Made by a program: the position numbers and the translations under genes
Shown: piece after piece, positions 1 to 8,709 of the stretch
Numbering within the stretch: the first letter of the stretch is position 1
Layout: each line of letters begins with the position of its first letter
Source: Synergistaceae bacterium
Lineage (GTDB): Bacteria > Synergistota > Synergistia > Synergistales > Aminobacteriaceae
Direction of reading: 5' to 3'
DNA length: 64,000 nt
NCBI GenBank assembly: GCA_018436725.1
Contig: JAHDKT010000052.1
Span: 33,937-97,936 of the forward strand
The notes under the pieces: model-generated
The model's input: only the letters and a program-made list of their open reading frames with translations
Databases searched by the model: none
Told to the model about the DNA's origin: nothing

Positions 1-224
1 GAAACGCTGAATCTTCCTACGGGGGAGCGCTGCTTGCCGGGGTGGGCGTCGGCGTCTTCTCCTCGGAATACGAAGCGGCAGAAAAATGTATAAAAGCAGA
101 GAAGGTTTATACTCCAAATATGAATAATCATGAAAAATATAGTAAAATATATTCTGTATATAAAGATATAGCGAGTTTGTCGGTTCCTGTTTGGGATACA
201 CTCGCCGGTATCGTCGAAGAATAA
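1..224 (+). CDS. FGGY-family carbohydrate kinase (xylulokinase-like), 3' end only
   Basis: The reading frame is open from the window edge (first full codon at base 3) to the TAA ending at 224. The first residues read NAESSYGGALLAGVGVG, the glycine/alanine-rich ATP-domain segment near the C-terminus of FGGY sugar kinases such as xylulokinase. The rest (Y-rich, ending in WDTLAGIVEE) fits the final helices of that family. These enzymes phosphorylate pentoses, pentuloses or related polyols in the cytoplasm. Only about 73 residues are inside the window, so the substrate cannot be judged. A GTG at 42 is merely internal. An intrinsic terminator follows at once, so this is the last gene of a rightward unit. 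Family call by motif; xylulokinase is the likeliest member. Confidence 0.7.
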   Translation, partial: NAESSYGGALLAGVGVGVFSSEYEAAEKCIKAEKVYTPNMNNHEKYSKIYSVYKDIASLSVPVWDTLAGIVEE

Positions 225-234
225 GGACCGTGCT

Positions 235-278
235 GCGCCGGCTTTCGATTCTACATAATAAGAGCCGGCGCGTTTTTC
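235..278 (+). terminator. Rho-independent terminator after the FGGY kinase
   Basis: Perfect 9-bp inverted repeat GCGCCGGCT (235-243) and AGCCGGCGC (263-271), followed by a five-T run at 273-277. It sits 11 bases after the kinase stop codon. Confidence 0.85.
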
Positions 279-486
279 GTTCCTTCGTCGAAACCAGCTT
301 GGCTCGTTCGTTTATTTCGGCAAATTTTTTGCATATTCGGTAATTCTTCTTGTGTTTTTATATAAGCGCGACTATAATTAAAGCTTCGTGAACAAGTCGC
401 GAGCCTTGCTTCGCTAAAGTCGAAGTGGACAGTTTGTGGATAAGAATCACGCACGACATGACCAAAACGACTTTTTGGGCGCTCTC

Positions 487-907
487 CAGAAAAAAAAGAC
501 AAAATATCTCGGTGCATCCTCCAAAGATTCATTATTATGAACTGAAGGATGATGATGCCGGCGCTTGTCTCGGGAAGCTTCCCACGTATTCGGTTGAGTC
601 CGTACTTCGCTTCCCTTCTCCGAACTTGCCTTCGACTTCGTTCCTCTTCGCCGCGTCTTTCCTTTCCACCCGTTTTCGCTCTTCGAGCTTCCCCTCGTCG
701 AGCGGGGGGCTTCCGAGGCTCGGTTCGCTGAGCCGGATTGCCGGTGCTGCCGAAGCGATTCCGGTAGTCGGAGAGGAGTTCGAGTTCCTCCCACGGGACG
801 AGGTCGGCGAGGCGGCCCAATCCGTTGCTCGGGTCCAGTGTGAATTTTACATGAATGTCCTTGAATTTCAATTTCCGCCGGCCGACCGGCGACTTGTACA
901 CATCCAT
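487..907 (-). pseudogene. IS1182/IS5-like transposase remnant with central deletion
   Basis: Starting at the ATG at 907, the first 60 codons read like the N-terminus of an IS1182/IS5-type transposase (KFTLDPSNGLGRL, LVPWEELE, DYRNRFGSTGNPA). Beyond about 728 that homology stops. A second frame then gives ERKDAAKRNEVEGKFGEGKR, and after a one-base slip near 607 it continues KYGLNRIRGKLPETS and LQFIIMNL, the typical C-terminal domain of the same family. The central catalytic part is therefore deleted and the two ends are in different frames, so no active transposase can be made. No convincing terminal inverted repeats were found. Bases 279-486 hold nothing I can identify. The neighbouring truncated ABC gene suggests the element once inserted there. 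Confidence 0.65.
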
Positions 908-1004
908 CCCACGCTCTCCGCAAGGTTTTCGGGGCTCATACCCCCTTTTTTCTGCACCATCTTATCTTGAAAGCCGCTTCTTTTCCAGTACTGGCAAGGT
1001 TTTA

Positions 1005-1469
1005 CGGGTTGTTCAGGATGCTCTGGATATTCTGAGAGAGGGGACGAAGACGGAGCGACTCCGGGTCGCGAGAGAGGCGTTGAAAAACGTGCAGCTCCCC
1101 TCCGACGAGGACTTTCTGAGACGTCGTTGCTTCATGCTCAGCGGCGGACAGCGCCGGCGGGTCGCCGTCGCGCGGGCGCTCGTGATGCGGCCGAAGCTGC
1201 TGATCGCCGACGAGATCAACGCGATGCTCGCCCCCTCCACGGCGGCCAATATGCTGCGCCTGCTGAAGGGGCTTCAGAACTCGCGGGGGTTCGCCATGCT
1301 CTTCGTCACGCACGACCTCGCGCTGGCGCGGAAGATCGCGGACAGGGTCTACGTGATGCGCCGCGGGAGGATCGTCGAACACGGCCCGACGGAGGACGTG
1401 CCGGGCGCGCCGAAGGAGGAGTATACGAAGCTGCTCATGAGCGGTCCGGGCGCCGTGCGCAGCGCGTAG
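1005..1469 (+). pseudogene. Oligopeptide/dipeptide ABC transporter ATPase, 5'-truncated remnant
   Basis: From about 1005 the frame matches the C-terminal half of DppF/OppF-type ATPases: a DALDI..GTK-ER helix, signature LSGGQRRRVAVARAL, Walker B LLIADE, H-loop FVTHDLALARKIADRV and the C-terminal GRIVEHGPTEDV segment. The N-terminal half with the Walker A loop is absent; the sequence upstream is the transposase remnant. After Walker B the usual PVSMLDAS is replaced by INAMLAPS, losing the D-loop aspartate. Without a Walker A it cannot hydrolyse ATP, so I call it a pseudogene. No permease or binding-protein partner lies nearby. Confidence 0.7.
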
Positions 1470-1843
1470 GGACGGAACGGAAATACTCGTTGGCGACTGC
1501 GCGCTTGACAAACCCCTCGTGCTGCGGGTACCTTCTTTTGGAAGAGCCGTTCACGCGCTCCGCCGAATCGTGATGGAATAACGGCGGGACGTTCGACGGC
1601 CGCCGGATCGGTTCTGTGCAGAGTAGAGAGAAGGCGAGCGTGGCACGCACGGTCCGGGCGTTCTTCACCGCAAAACCGAAAGGCGAACACGTCGGAAGCG
1701 CTCGACCTGAACGATGTGCGCCTTCTCTCTGCTCCAGATGAAAAAAAGACTTCGTCTATTCTCTAGAGAATAGATACTACATTTCGAAGGACAAGCCTCC
1801 CCTTGAAGAGGATACGTTCGCTCGTCGCTGCCCGCGTCGCTTC
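1470..1843. other. Non-coding gap (374 bp) with a 20-bp palindrome
   Basis: No supportable gene. The only structure I see is the perfect palindrome at 1755-1774, annotated separately. A TTGACA at 1504 has no good -10 element behind it. Confidence 0.5.
1755..1774. repeat. Perfect 20-bp palindrome
   Basis: The sequence TCTATTCTCTAGAGAATAGA equals its own reverse complement over all 20 bases. It lies 70 bases beyond the aminopeptidase stop codon, in a low-GC patch of an otherwise GC-rich region. It could be a protein-binding operator or a decayed element end; no T-run follows that would make it a standard terminator. Confidence 0.6.
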
Positions 1844-2986
1844 CTACAGTCCTCCCTCTACGGAACCGGAAGCGAGCAAGCGGTCCGGGTTCAGTTCTTG
1901 GAGCGTTTCCAGCACGAAGAGACCGTCTTTTTGAATAACGACGTCGTCGAAAAGAACCGTTCCTCCTCCGTACTGCGGTGTCAGAATTTGAACGAGATCC
2001 CAATGAACTGCGGACTTGTTGCCGTTGTCGGTGTTCTCGTAACAGCTGCCCGGGGTAAGATGAAAGCTCCCGGCGATTTTTTCGTCGAACAAAATATCGT
2101 TGAACGGCTTGGTAATGACCGGGTTGACGCCGAGTGCGAATTCTCCGATATAACGCGCTCCTTCGTCGGTGTCGAGGATCCGGTTCAGCCTTGGTGAGTC
2201 GTTGCAGACGGCGTCCGTGATCTTGCCGTTCTCGAAGGTCAGGACGACATCGGTAAAAAGGGTTCCTTCATACGTGGACGGGACATTGTAGGAGACGACC
2301 CCGTTGACCGAATTTCTGACAGGGGCGGAGTAGATCTCCCCGTCCGGGATATTGCGGTTCCCATGCATCGGGTACGAGCCGATACCTTTGATCGAAAAGG
2401 AGATATCCGTTCCCTTGCCGAGAATTTGCACTCTGTCGGTCCTGTCCATCAAAGCCTTCAGCGGTTTCAGCGCGGCCTCCATTTTGCGGTAGTCGCACAA
2501 ACACGCCCGAAAATAAAAATCTTCGTAACTTGGCGTATCCATGCCCGCGAGTTGCGCCATGGAAGGATTCGGGTAGCGAAGAACCGACCACTTCGTGTGG
2601 TTGCATCGCTGTCGAAGATGAAGAGGGCCCCAGTAACGCTGAGCGTACATCGAGGTCTGTTTTTCGGGCAGCCCGCTCCACACATAGATATTGTCATAGT
2701 CGCGGATATCGATGTATGCGTTCATATTTTTCATCCGCTCGATTTCGTAGGCGGCGATCGCGGACATATGCTCTTCGTCCGCGCCGCGGGCGATTTCGGC
2801 TTCCAGTTCGTAGTCGAAGCGCTGAAAGTAAGGGTGAGCGCCGCGTTTGTACGATTCCTGAATAAGCGCCTTCGCCAGAGCGGAGGCGTTTCCGTGCAGT
2901 TCGATCAGGATGTTCTCACCTGCTTGCAGCTCCACCGCGTTCTGTATTAAAAAGACGGCCAACGCGCGGATTCTTGGATCCTCCAT
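1844..2986 (-). CDS. M29 family aminopeptidase (AmpS/PepS type)
   Basis: Cytoplasmic metalloaminopeptidase that trims N-terminal residues from peptides. The 380-residue length is normal for family M29. Candidate metal ligands are visible in order: Glu217 in NIPDGEIYSAP, Glu282 in RYIGEFALG, His309 in GSFHLTPG, and His328/Asp330 in SAVHWDL. The ATG overlaps the stop of the upstream symporter gene as TAATG, behind GGAGGACGGAAG, so translation is coupled. A peptide or amino-acid sodium symporter followed by an aminopeptidase suggests a peptide-use operon. The stop codon is TAG. Family assignment is strong; substrate preference is unknown. Confidence 0.9.
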   Translation of the reverse strand: MEDPRIRALAVFLIQNAVELQAGENILIELHGNASALAKALIQESYKRGAHPYFQRFDYELEAEIARGADEEHMSAIAAYEIERMKNMNAYIDIRDYDNIYVWSGLPEKQTSMYAQRYWGPLHLRQRCNHTKWSVLRYPNPSMAQLAGMDTPSYEDFYFRACLCDYRKMEAALKPLKALMDRTDRVQILGKGTDISFSIKGIGSYPMHGNRNIPDGEIYSAPVRNSVNGVVSYNVPSTYEGTLFTDVVLTFENGKITDAVCNDSPRLNRILDTDEGARYIGEFALGVNPVITKPFNDILFDEKIAGSFHLTPGSCYENTDNGNKSAVHWDLVQILTPQYGGGTVLFDDVVIQKDGLFVLETLQELNPDRLLASGSVEGGL

Positions 2987-4422
2987 TACTTCCGTCCTCC
3001 TGCGGATGATTGTTCGGCAGCCAAATACATGGAATCAAGATCCACCTTTTCCATATGCTGCGTCAGATTCGAGACGAGCAGGATGACGAGAAACGCCACG
3101 GGAACCGAGATCAACGCGCTTACCAGACCGAAGGGTTTATGGAGGACGGTTTCCCAAATCATGGTGACCGCCGCTCCGGCCAGGATGCCCGCAACTCCGC
3201 CGATTTTAGTCGCCTTCCGGTAGAAAAGGGCGCACAGCAACGCCGGAGTGATGGCCGCTCCATACATCGTGTAACTGTACATCTGGATGGAGAGGATATC
3301 GGGGAAATACCTTCCCAGAACATAACCCGCCGCGCCGATTATGACGATCAGGATTCGAAGAAATACAAGCTTTTCTCTGTCTCCTCCCGACTTTCTGACG
3401 TATTTGAACCAGACGTCGTATGTAAGGTTGGAGGCCGAGGAGAGCAAATAAGAGTCCGCCGTCGTTACGACGAAGGCCATGGAACCGACGATAACGCCCA
3501 AGCCGGCCCAAAGCGGTAGCTTCTGGACGGCGAGGAGGAAGATGACCGAGTCGGCTCTTTTCAGATCCGGAAGAAGGAAAATGCCCGCCGTGACGATCAG
3601 GACGATCAGTATGACTACCACCACTTCGCCTATGAACATTCCGATGTTGGACTTTTTCGCCTCGTTGGAGTCCTTGGCCGCCGAGAAGCGCTGGATCATG
3701 TTTTGGTCGCCCAGCATAAGGAATATTATCGGCAGCAAATAGCTCAACGTCTGCGCAGGGGTCAGGCTTCCGCCGAGAGTGTTTTTCCCTGCGGGAAGAT
3801 TTTTAAAGGCCTCCGCGATCCCTCCGAGCGGAGCGAACAGCAGCGGGACGGCGATCAGAAAACTGCCCACCATGATAAAAGCCGACAGCGCATCCGTATA
3901 TGCGACCGAGATCATACCGCCCGTTACCGTCAGGATGATGATGATGAGCGCGCACAGAAGGGTCGCCGTGTTCAAATCCATTCCGGTGACGATGTTGATG
4001 ATGTTGCCGGCCGCGAGGAATTGATACGAAATTATGCCGACGTACGCAAGAAAGATACAGAGAGTCGCCAGGCAACCGGCGAAGTCGCCGTAACGTCGGG
4101 CAAGAATTTCGGGAATTGTGTACGCCGACAATTTGCGAACCTGCCCTGCGATAAAATAAAGAAGGAGGATGCCGAGCGGAGCTCCTGAAAAGTAGAGAAA
4201 TCCGGTCCAAGGCCCCTGATTATAGGTAAAGTTGGCGGAGCCCGTGATTCCGCCCGCGCCGCACCACGTCGCGAGCAGGGTTCCTACGAGCACGATCATC
4301 GGTAATCGTCGTCCGGCGACGGAAAAATCATCCGATGTTTTCACCTTTTTCTTGCTGACGTAAAGACCGAATCCTATGACCAAAGTCATATACATGAGAA
4401 TTGCTACAAGATACGCCGACAT
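2986..4422 (-). CDS. Sodium:solute symporter (SSS family)
   Basis: A 478-residue membrane carrier with about 13 hydrophobic segments. Family signs are the N-terminal GRRLPM..VGTLLATWCGAGGITGSA stretch, PEILARRYG, and the central GDQNMIQRFSAAKD, which is typical of the Na+/pantothenate-proline branch. The start chosen is the ATG at 4422 (MSAYLVA), because GGAGGGG lies just upstream and the protein then begins directly with its first membrane helix; a longer frame upstream lacks a ribosome site. The gene is translationally coupled to the M29 aminopeptidase. By context it imports an amino acid or small peptide with sodium, but the substrate cannot be read from sequence. Confidence 0.88.
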   Translation of the reverse strand: MSAYLVAILMYMTLVIGFGLYVSKKKVKTSDDFSVAGRRLPMIVLVGTLLATWCGAGGITGSANFTYNQGPWTGFLYFSGAPLGILLLYFIAGQVRKLSAYTIPEILARRYGDFAGCLATLCIFLAYVGIISYQFLAAGNIINIVTGMDLNTATLLCALIIIILTVTGGMISVAYTDALSAFIMVGSFLIAVPLLFAPLGGIAEAFKNLPAGKNTLGGSLTPAQTLSYLLPIIFLMLGDQNMIQRFSAAKDSNEAKKSNIGMFIGEVVVVILIVLIVTAGIFLLPDLKRADSVIFLLAVQKLPLWAGLGVIVGSMAFVVTTADSYLLSSASNLTYDVWFKYVRKSGGDREKLVFLRILIVIIGAAGYVLGRYFPDILSIQMYSYTMYGAAITPALLCALFYRKATKIGGVAGILAGAAVTMIWETVLHKPFGLVSALISVPVAFLVILLVSNLTQHMEKVDLDSMYLAAEQSSAGGRK

Positions 4423-4459
4423 ACTTTCCCCTCCTTGATAAATGACTGATTTAAAGCGA

Positions 4460-4488
4460 ACGTTACAATAAGCATGAATAAAAGTCAA
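4460..4488 (-). promoter_or_regulatory. Probable sigma-70 promoter of the symporter-aminopeptidase operon
   Basis: On the minus strand TTGACT (4488-4483) is followed after 17 bases by TAACGT (4465-4460) with a TTG extension in front. It lies about 40 bases upstream of the symporter start. Confidence 0.5.
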
Positions 4489-4960
4489 TGCCTTAAATTC
4501 ATAGTGCAAATGCGATATTTGAAAAGGGTGATGACATAATTCTCACAAAACCTAAATGCCGAAAAACTGTTGTCACCATAGGGAAAACAAAGAAACGCCC
4601 CGGATTTTCCTCAGGAGCCGGTATCGTTTTTTTCAAATTCCGTGAACAAAGTATCCAAGAAGCCCTCCGTCAACGCCGCCATCGTTCGGACGGCCGGTGC
4701 AGCGTCTCCCAAACAACGCGAGCGAGGCGATAAACGAAATGTCCTCCAGCTCCCCGCAAGAGCGCCGAAAGAGGAAGCGGCAAACAGGCCGGCGGAAACG
4801 CCCGTTCTGCGTATTCGACCGAGATCGAAAAAAGTGGATGAAGGCGTTCCTGAAAACGGAAAAATAAGCTATAATTCGTGATGAGAACGGTGTTAAGCGC
4901 GCTTTTCGGGTGCTAAACGTTGTTCCTACGCACTCTAACTACGGAAGAAGACGACAATGT
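4489..4960. other. Divergent intergenic region (about 470 bp)
   Basis: Separates the leftward symporter operon from the rightward MATE gene. Apart from the two promoter candidates I find no supportable gene; a 79-codon frame at 4642-4881 has no ribosome site or family resemblance. Confidence 0.5.
4847..4875 (+). promoter_or_regulatory. Possible promoter of the MATE transporter gene
   Basis: A perfect TATAAT at 4870-4875, with only a weak -35 (TTCCTG, 4847-4852) at 17-base spacing. About 85 bases upstream of the TTG start, so an activator may be needed. Confidence 0.4.
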
Positions 4961-6319
4961 TTGAGTAAAGACACCACGCAATATAGCAGAATGATACGGA
5001 TGCCTGTCGGTAAGCTGGTGGTATCGCTGGCGATTCCGACGATCGTCAGCATGCTGGTGACGGCGATCTACAACATAGGTGACACGTTCTTCGTCTCGAA
5101 GCTTGGAACCAGCGCTTCGGGCGCGGTCGGTATCGTCTTTTCGCTGATGGCGATCATCCAGGCGGTCGGGTTCACGGTCGGCATGGGCTCGGGAGCGCAG
5201 ATCTCGCGATTGCTGGGCGCGAAGAAGACGGACGAGGCCGATACGGTCGCGGCGAGCGGCTTCTTCGCGGCGGCGGCGTTCGGTGCGCTGCTCGCGATCT
5301 TCGGCAAACTCTTCATCGACGACCTGGTGCGCGTTCTGGGCGCGACGGAGACGATTCTGCCGTACGCGCGCGATTACGCGAGCTATATTCTGTATGCGGC
5401 TCCAGTGATGGCGTCGTCCTTTCTGCTGAACAACATTCTCCGCGCGGAAGGGAAAGCGAAGCTAGCCATGGTCGGGCTGACGACCGGCGGTTTGCTCAAT
5501 CTGGCGCTCGATCCGCTGTTCATCTTCGGTTTCGGGTGGGGTATCGGCGGGGCGGCCATCGCCACGGCGCTCAGCCAGTGCGTCAGCTTCGGCATCCTGC
5601 TCTCCTGGTTCCTTCGGGGGAAGACCATCGTCCGCCTGAGCGCGGCGAGTATCTCGCGCAGCCCGTTGGAGTACCTTCGAATACTCAAGAACGGCTTTCC
5701 GTCCTTCTGCAGGCAGGCGCTCGCCAGCATCGCGACCATCGCGCTCAACGTGAGCGCGGCCGTGTACGGAGACGCCGCCGTTGCCGCGATGTCCATCGTC
5801 GGCAGGCTCTTCATGTTCGTCTTCGCGATCAATCTGGGGATCGGGCAGGGGTACATGCCCGTCGCCGGGTATAATTACGGCGCCGGGCAGTTCGGCAGGG
5901 TGAAGGCGGCGTTCCTGTTCACGCTGAAAGTGACCAGCGTCATGATGACGCTCTCCGGGATAGCGGCGTTCGCGGCGGCACCTGCTTTGATCAGGGTTTT
6001 CATCAGGACCGACCCCGACGTCGTGCGGATCGGCGCGCTGGCGTTGCGGGCGATGTGTCTCGCCATGCCGCTGATTCCGCTCGGCGTGGTCTGCAACATG
6101 ACTTTCCAGTCCATCGGGAAGTCGTGGACGGCGACTGTGCTGTCGCTCGCGCGGCAGGGAATCTTTTTCCTGCCGCTGATCCTCGTCCTCCCTCGATTCA
6201 TAGGGCTGACCGGCGTCCAGATCACGCAGCCGCTGGCCGACGCGCTGACATTCCTCTGCTGTTTGCCGCTCGCGTTCTTTTTCTTCAAGGAACTCGACGC
6301 CGCGTCGAAGGCGAGCTGA
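4961..6319 (+). CDS. MATE family efflux transporter
   Basis: About 452 residues with 12 predicted membrane helices in two related halves, the size of a MATE cation/drug antiporter. Family signs are LAIPTIVSMLVTAIYNIGDTFFV near the start (quoted in part: IPTIVSMLV), GSGAQISRLLGAKK, NNILRAEGKAK, the middle GFPSFCRQALAS loop and GQGYMPVAGYNYGA. These pumps export drugs or metabolites in exchange for Na+ or H+. The start is probably the TTG at 4961, giving SKDTTQYSRM and then MPVGKL, as in relatives; GGAAGAAG lies 11-18 bases upstream, a slightly long spacing. A GTG at 4910 would add 17 unlikely residues. It stands alone as a single gene. Confidence 0.88.
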   Translation: MSKDTTQYSRMIRMPVGKLVVSLAIPTIVSMLVTAIYNIGDTFFVSKLGTSASGAVGIVFSLMAIIQAVGFTVGMGSGAQISRLLGAKKTDEADTVAASGFFAAAAFGALLAIFGKLFIDDLVRVLGATETILPYARDYASYILYAAPVMASSFLLNNILRAEGKAKLAMVGLTTGGLLNLALDPLFIFGFGWGIGGAAIATALSQCVSFGILLSWFLRGKTIVRLSAASISRSPLEYLRILKNGFPSFCRQALASIATIALNVSAAVYGDAAVAAMSIVGRLFMFVFAINLGIGQGYMPVAGYNYGAGQFGRVKAAFLFTLKVTSVMMTLSGIAAFAAAPALIRVFIRTDPDVVRIGALALRAMCLAMPLIPLGVVCNMTFQSIGKSWTATVLSLARQGIFFLPLILVLPRFIGLTGVQITQPLADALTFLCCLPLAFFFFKELDAASKAS

Positions 6320-6386
6320 TCCGGCACACGATCAATATTTTCCCCCGCGGCGGCGTCCTTTGCAGCGCTTCGTTCCGCCGGTCCAT

Positions 6387-7787
6387 CTATTTGAGAAGAT
6401 TCACCAGTTTTCTCATCCAGCCCGACTTCATCTTCTCCATCATCCAGTCCTCGGCGACCATCTTGTTGATCATGGAGACGGACGGGAAGGCGTGCTGCAT
6501 CATCATCACGTGGTGCATCCGTTTTTTGTACTGGATGGCCATGGTCCACTCGTGAATCAGTTCGCTCGCCGCCTCGCCGACGATTGTGGCGCCGTATATC
6601 CTTCCCCTGGCGTCGACGACGACCTTGACGAACCCCTCGGGGTGTCCGTCGGCCACGGTGCGCCCGTAGGAGCGGAACGCCTTCTTCACCACCCGGATCT
6701 TCAGCCCCTTCTCGCGCGCTTCCTTCTCCGTCATGCCGACCTGAGCGATCTCCGGTTCGGTGAACACCGACCACGGAACGACATACCGCTCGCGCTTCAG
6801 CATGGGAAGGGAAAACGGGGAGAGGGAATGCATCAGGGCAAGCATCCCCTGGTGCATGGCCGCGTGGGAGAGAAGACTCTGCCCGTTGCAGTCGCCCACG
6901 GCGTAGATGTGCGGCCTGTTCGTTCGCATGTGGCTGTCGACAACGATGCCCCGCTTCGTGAACTCTACGGCAGCCTTCTCAAGGCGAAGGGCCTCCAGAA
7001 CAGGCTTTCTCCCCGTGGCCACGAGGATTCGCTCCGACTCCAGAGTCGTCGTGTCCGCGACGGTGAGGATTTTTCCGTTCTTCATGGAAACGCCGGTGAT
7101 TTTCGCTCCGTTGTGAACAGCGATGCCCTCCCGCTCGAACGCCTCCTGGAGCACTCCGGCGGCCTCTTCGTCCCCTACCGGAACGAGATGCGGGTCCATG
7201 TGCGCCAGAGAGACCTTCGTTCCCAGCCTGGCGAAGGCCTGCGCCATCTCCGAGCCGATTGCGCCCCCGCCGACGATGGTCAGCGACTCCGGTATCTTCT
7301 CGATCTCGAACATGTTCACGTTCGTCAGGACGTCCGGAATATCGCGCAGCCCCGGAATAGGTGGAATGAAAGGTTCCGTTCCGGTGGCGATGAAGATCTT
7401 CTTCGCGGTGTAGCTCTCGCCGTTCACCTGCACCGTCCGGTCGTCGAGGAACTCCGCGGTCCCCTGCACCAGCGTCGCGCGTTCGAACGCTTTCTGAAAC
7501 TTCTTGTCGTTGATGCCGAGGATCTTGTCGCGGACCACTTGCATCGGGTCGGAAGCGCTCATGTGGAATTCGCCTTCGATGCCGTACTTTTTAAGGTTTC
7601 TCGCGGAATAAAGGGCCTCTCCGGCTTTCAGGAGCGCCTTGCTGGGGATGCAGCCGCAGTTCAGGCACTCTCCGCCCACCTTGTGCTTTTCGATGGAGAG
7701 CACCGAAAGACCCATCGCCGCGCCCATAGCCGAAACGGCCATACCCGCCGGTCCCATTCCGATTACCATGACGTCGAACTGCTTCAC
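6387..7787 (-). CDS. Dihydrolipoamide-dehydrogenase-like flavoprotein disulfide reductase
   Basis: A 466-residue FAD/NAD(P) oxidoreductase. It shows the N-terminal FAD loop (VIGMGPAGMAVS), the redox disulfide motif GGECLNCGCIPSKALL (Cys41, Cys46, with an extra Cys44), a second nucleotide loop VGGGAIGSEMAQAFARLG and the FAD-binding AVGDCNG. The GTG start at 7787 follows AGGCAGGTGCTGACA and puts the protein in register with its relatives. The C-terminal active-site segment reads QHAFPSVSMINK where lipoamide dehydrogenases have the His-Pro-Thr-x-x-Glu type motif, so the usual His-Glu base pair is incomplete. No 2-oxoacid dehydrogenase or glycine-cleavage genes are adjacent. The physiological substrate is open: a quinone, a metal ion or a low-molecular disulfide. 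Confidence 0.8.
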   Translation of the reverse strand: MKQFDVMVIGMGPAGMAVSAMGAAMGLSVLSIEKHKVGGECLNCGCIPSKALLKAGEALYSARNLKKYGIEGEFHMSASDPMQVVRDKILGINDKKFQKAFERATLVQGTAEFLDDRTVQVNGESYTAKKIFIATGTEPFIPPIPGLRDIPDVLTNVNMFEIEKIPESLTIVGGGAIGSEMAQAFARLGTKVSLAHMDPHLVPVGDEEAAGVLQEAFEREGIAVHNGAKITGVSMKNGKILTVADTTTLESERILVATGRKPVLEALRLEKAAVEFTKRGIVVDSHMRTNRPHIYAVGDCNGQSLLSHAAMHQGMLALMHSLSPFSLPMLKRERYVVPWSVFTEPEIAQVGMTEKEAREKGLKIRVVKKAFRSYGRTVADGHPEGFVKVVVDARGRIYGATIVGEAASELIHEWTMAIQYKKRMHHVMMMQHAFPSVSMINKMVAEDWMMEKMKSGWMRKLVNLLK

Positions 7788-7968
7788 TGTCAGCACCTGC
7801 CTTTTTAAGGGTGAGGATAAGGAAATTATACCCGCTATCGGTATGTACCGCAATAAGGAGGCGCGACTCGACCATTCGCCGCAAGGGGCCGGAAAAATCA
7901 CCCCTGTTATTTTTCAAGTTGACCTATCAACGGATTCAGCAGGCTGTATTTTTTCTCGGCGCGGCTGT

Positions 7969-8709
7969 TTACCGCCATCTGTCCAGTATTTCCTGCACTT
8001 TGCCATCTTGTTCCATTTTTTTAAGAGCATCCGCAATTTTCCCGGCCGTAGCATCCGGGAAATGAAGGCCGGCGGCTATGTATACGCGAGTCAGCTTGCC
8101 TATGGCAAGGCCTTCCAGCAGTCGGCCCGTATCTTCTCCGATTTTACGCCAGTTATACAAGGCGATGAAATCGGACTCCGCAATGGTGTCGAATCGTTTG
8201 TGCCGGAGCTTTTTCGCGTTGATTTCCGCATCGGGGGCTTCATCCAGCCTGTCGATGCCCAGTGCCTTGAGCAGAGGAATTATCGCATGGCCCCGAACTA
8301 CCCCCACGGGTAGGCTCGCAGCCTCTTCGACCGAGAGTACGGGAGTCGCCCTGTCGAAAGAGTAGAGCCGAAACTGAGTTTGTATAAGTTCTCCAAGCCA
8401 TTTGAACATATCTTCCCGTTGCGGAGAACGTGAAAAGGGGATAATGGCGTTCAGCTCGTCGCCGGGATTCCGCACCATCGTCTGCGCCCTCGGCCAAGGC
8501 ACGTCCATAACGAATTCGAACTCGGGGGCTCCGTACAGGGTGGCTTCCTGCAGAATTTCTACCGTTATACCCACAGCTTTTCCATCCGAAATTCCGCAAA
8601 GGGGCATGGCGTTAAGGCCGTAGACCACGACCTTTTCGGCGAGAGCGCCGGTTGCGAAAAGAGGAAGAACCAAGAAAAGGGCTGCAAGCGCGATCCGTTT
8701 CATTTTCAT
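7969..8709 (-). CDS. Periplasmic solute-binding protein (SBP_bac_3-like)
   Basis: A 246-residue protein with a clear signal peptide (MKMKRIALAALFLVLPLFATGALA, cleaved near residue 23). The mature part resembles small extracellular solute-binding proteins of family 3: YGLNAMPLCGISDGKAVGITVEIL as lobe 1 start (key part GKAVGITVE), VPWPRAQTMV, and a C-terminal IADALKKMEQDGKVQEIL helix followed by DRWR. The start at 8709 is preferred over 8724 because GGAGGGG lies 4-10 bases in front of it. No permease or ATPase is adjacent, so it may serve a distant transporter or act as a free sensor. The ligand is probably an amino acid or similar polar molecule. Confidence 0.75.
   Translation of the reverse strand: MKMKRIALAALFLVLPLFATGALAEKVVVYGLNAMPLCGISDGKAVGITVEILQEATLYGAPEFEFVMDVPWPRAQTMVRNPGDELNAIIPFSRSPQREDMFKWLGELIQTQFRLYSFDRATPVLSVEEAASLPVGVVRGHAIIPLLKALGIDRLDEAPDAEINAKKLRHKRFDTIAESDFIALYNWRKIGEDTGRLLEGLAIGKLTRVYIAAGLHFPDATAGKIADALKKMEQDGKVQEILDRWR

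Noticed and set aside
251..907. A continuous 218-codon gene
   Set aside because: It spans two transposase pieces in conflicting frames plus an unrelated tail into the kinase terminator, so it is a remnant rather than a gene.
4642..4881. A small basic protein in the gap before the MATE gene
   Set aside because: Weak start context and composition typical of random frame; the promoter of the MATE gene overlaps its end.
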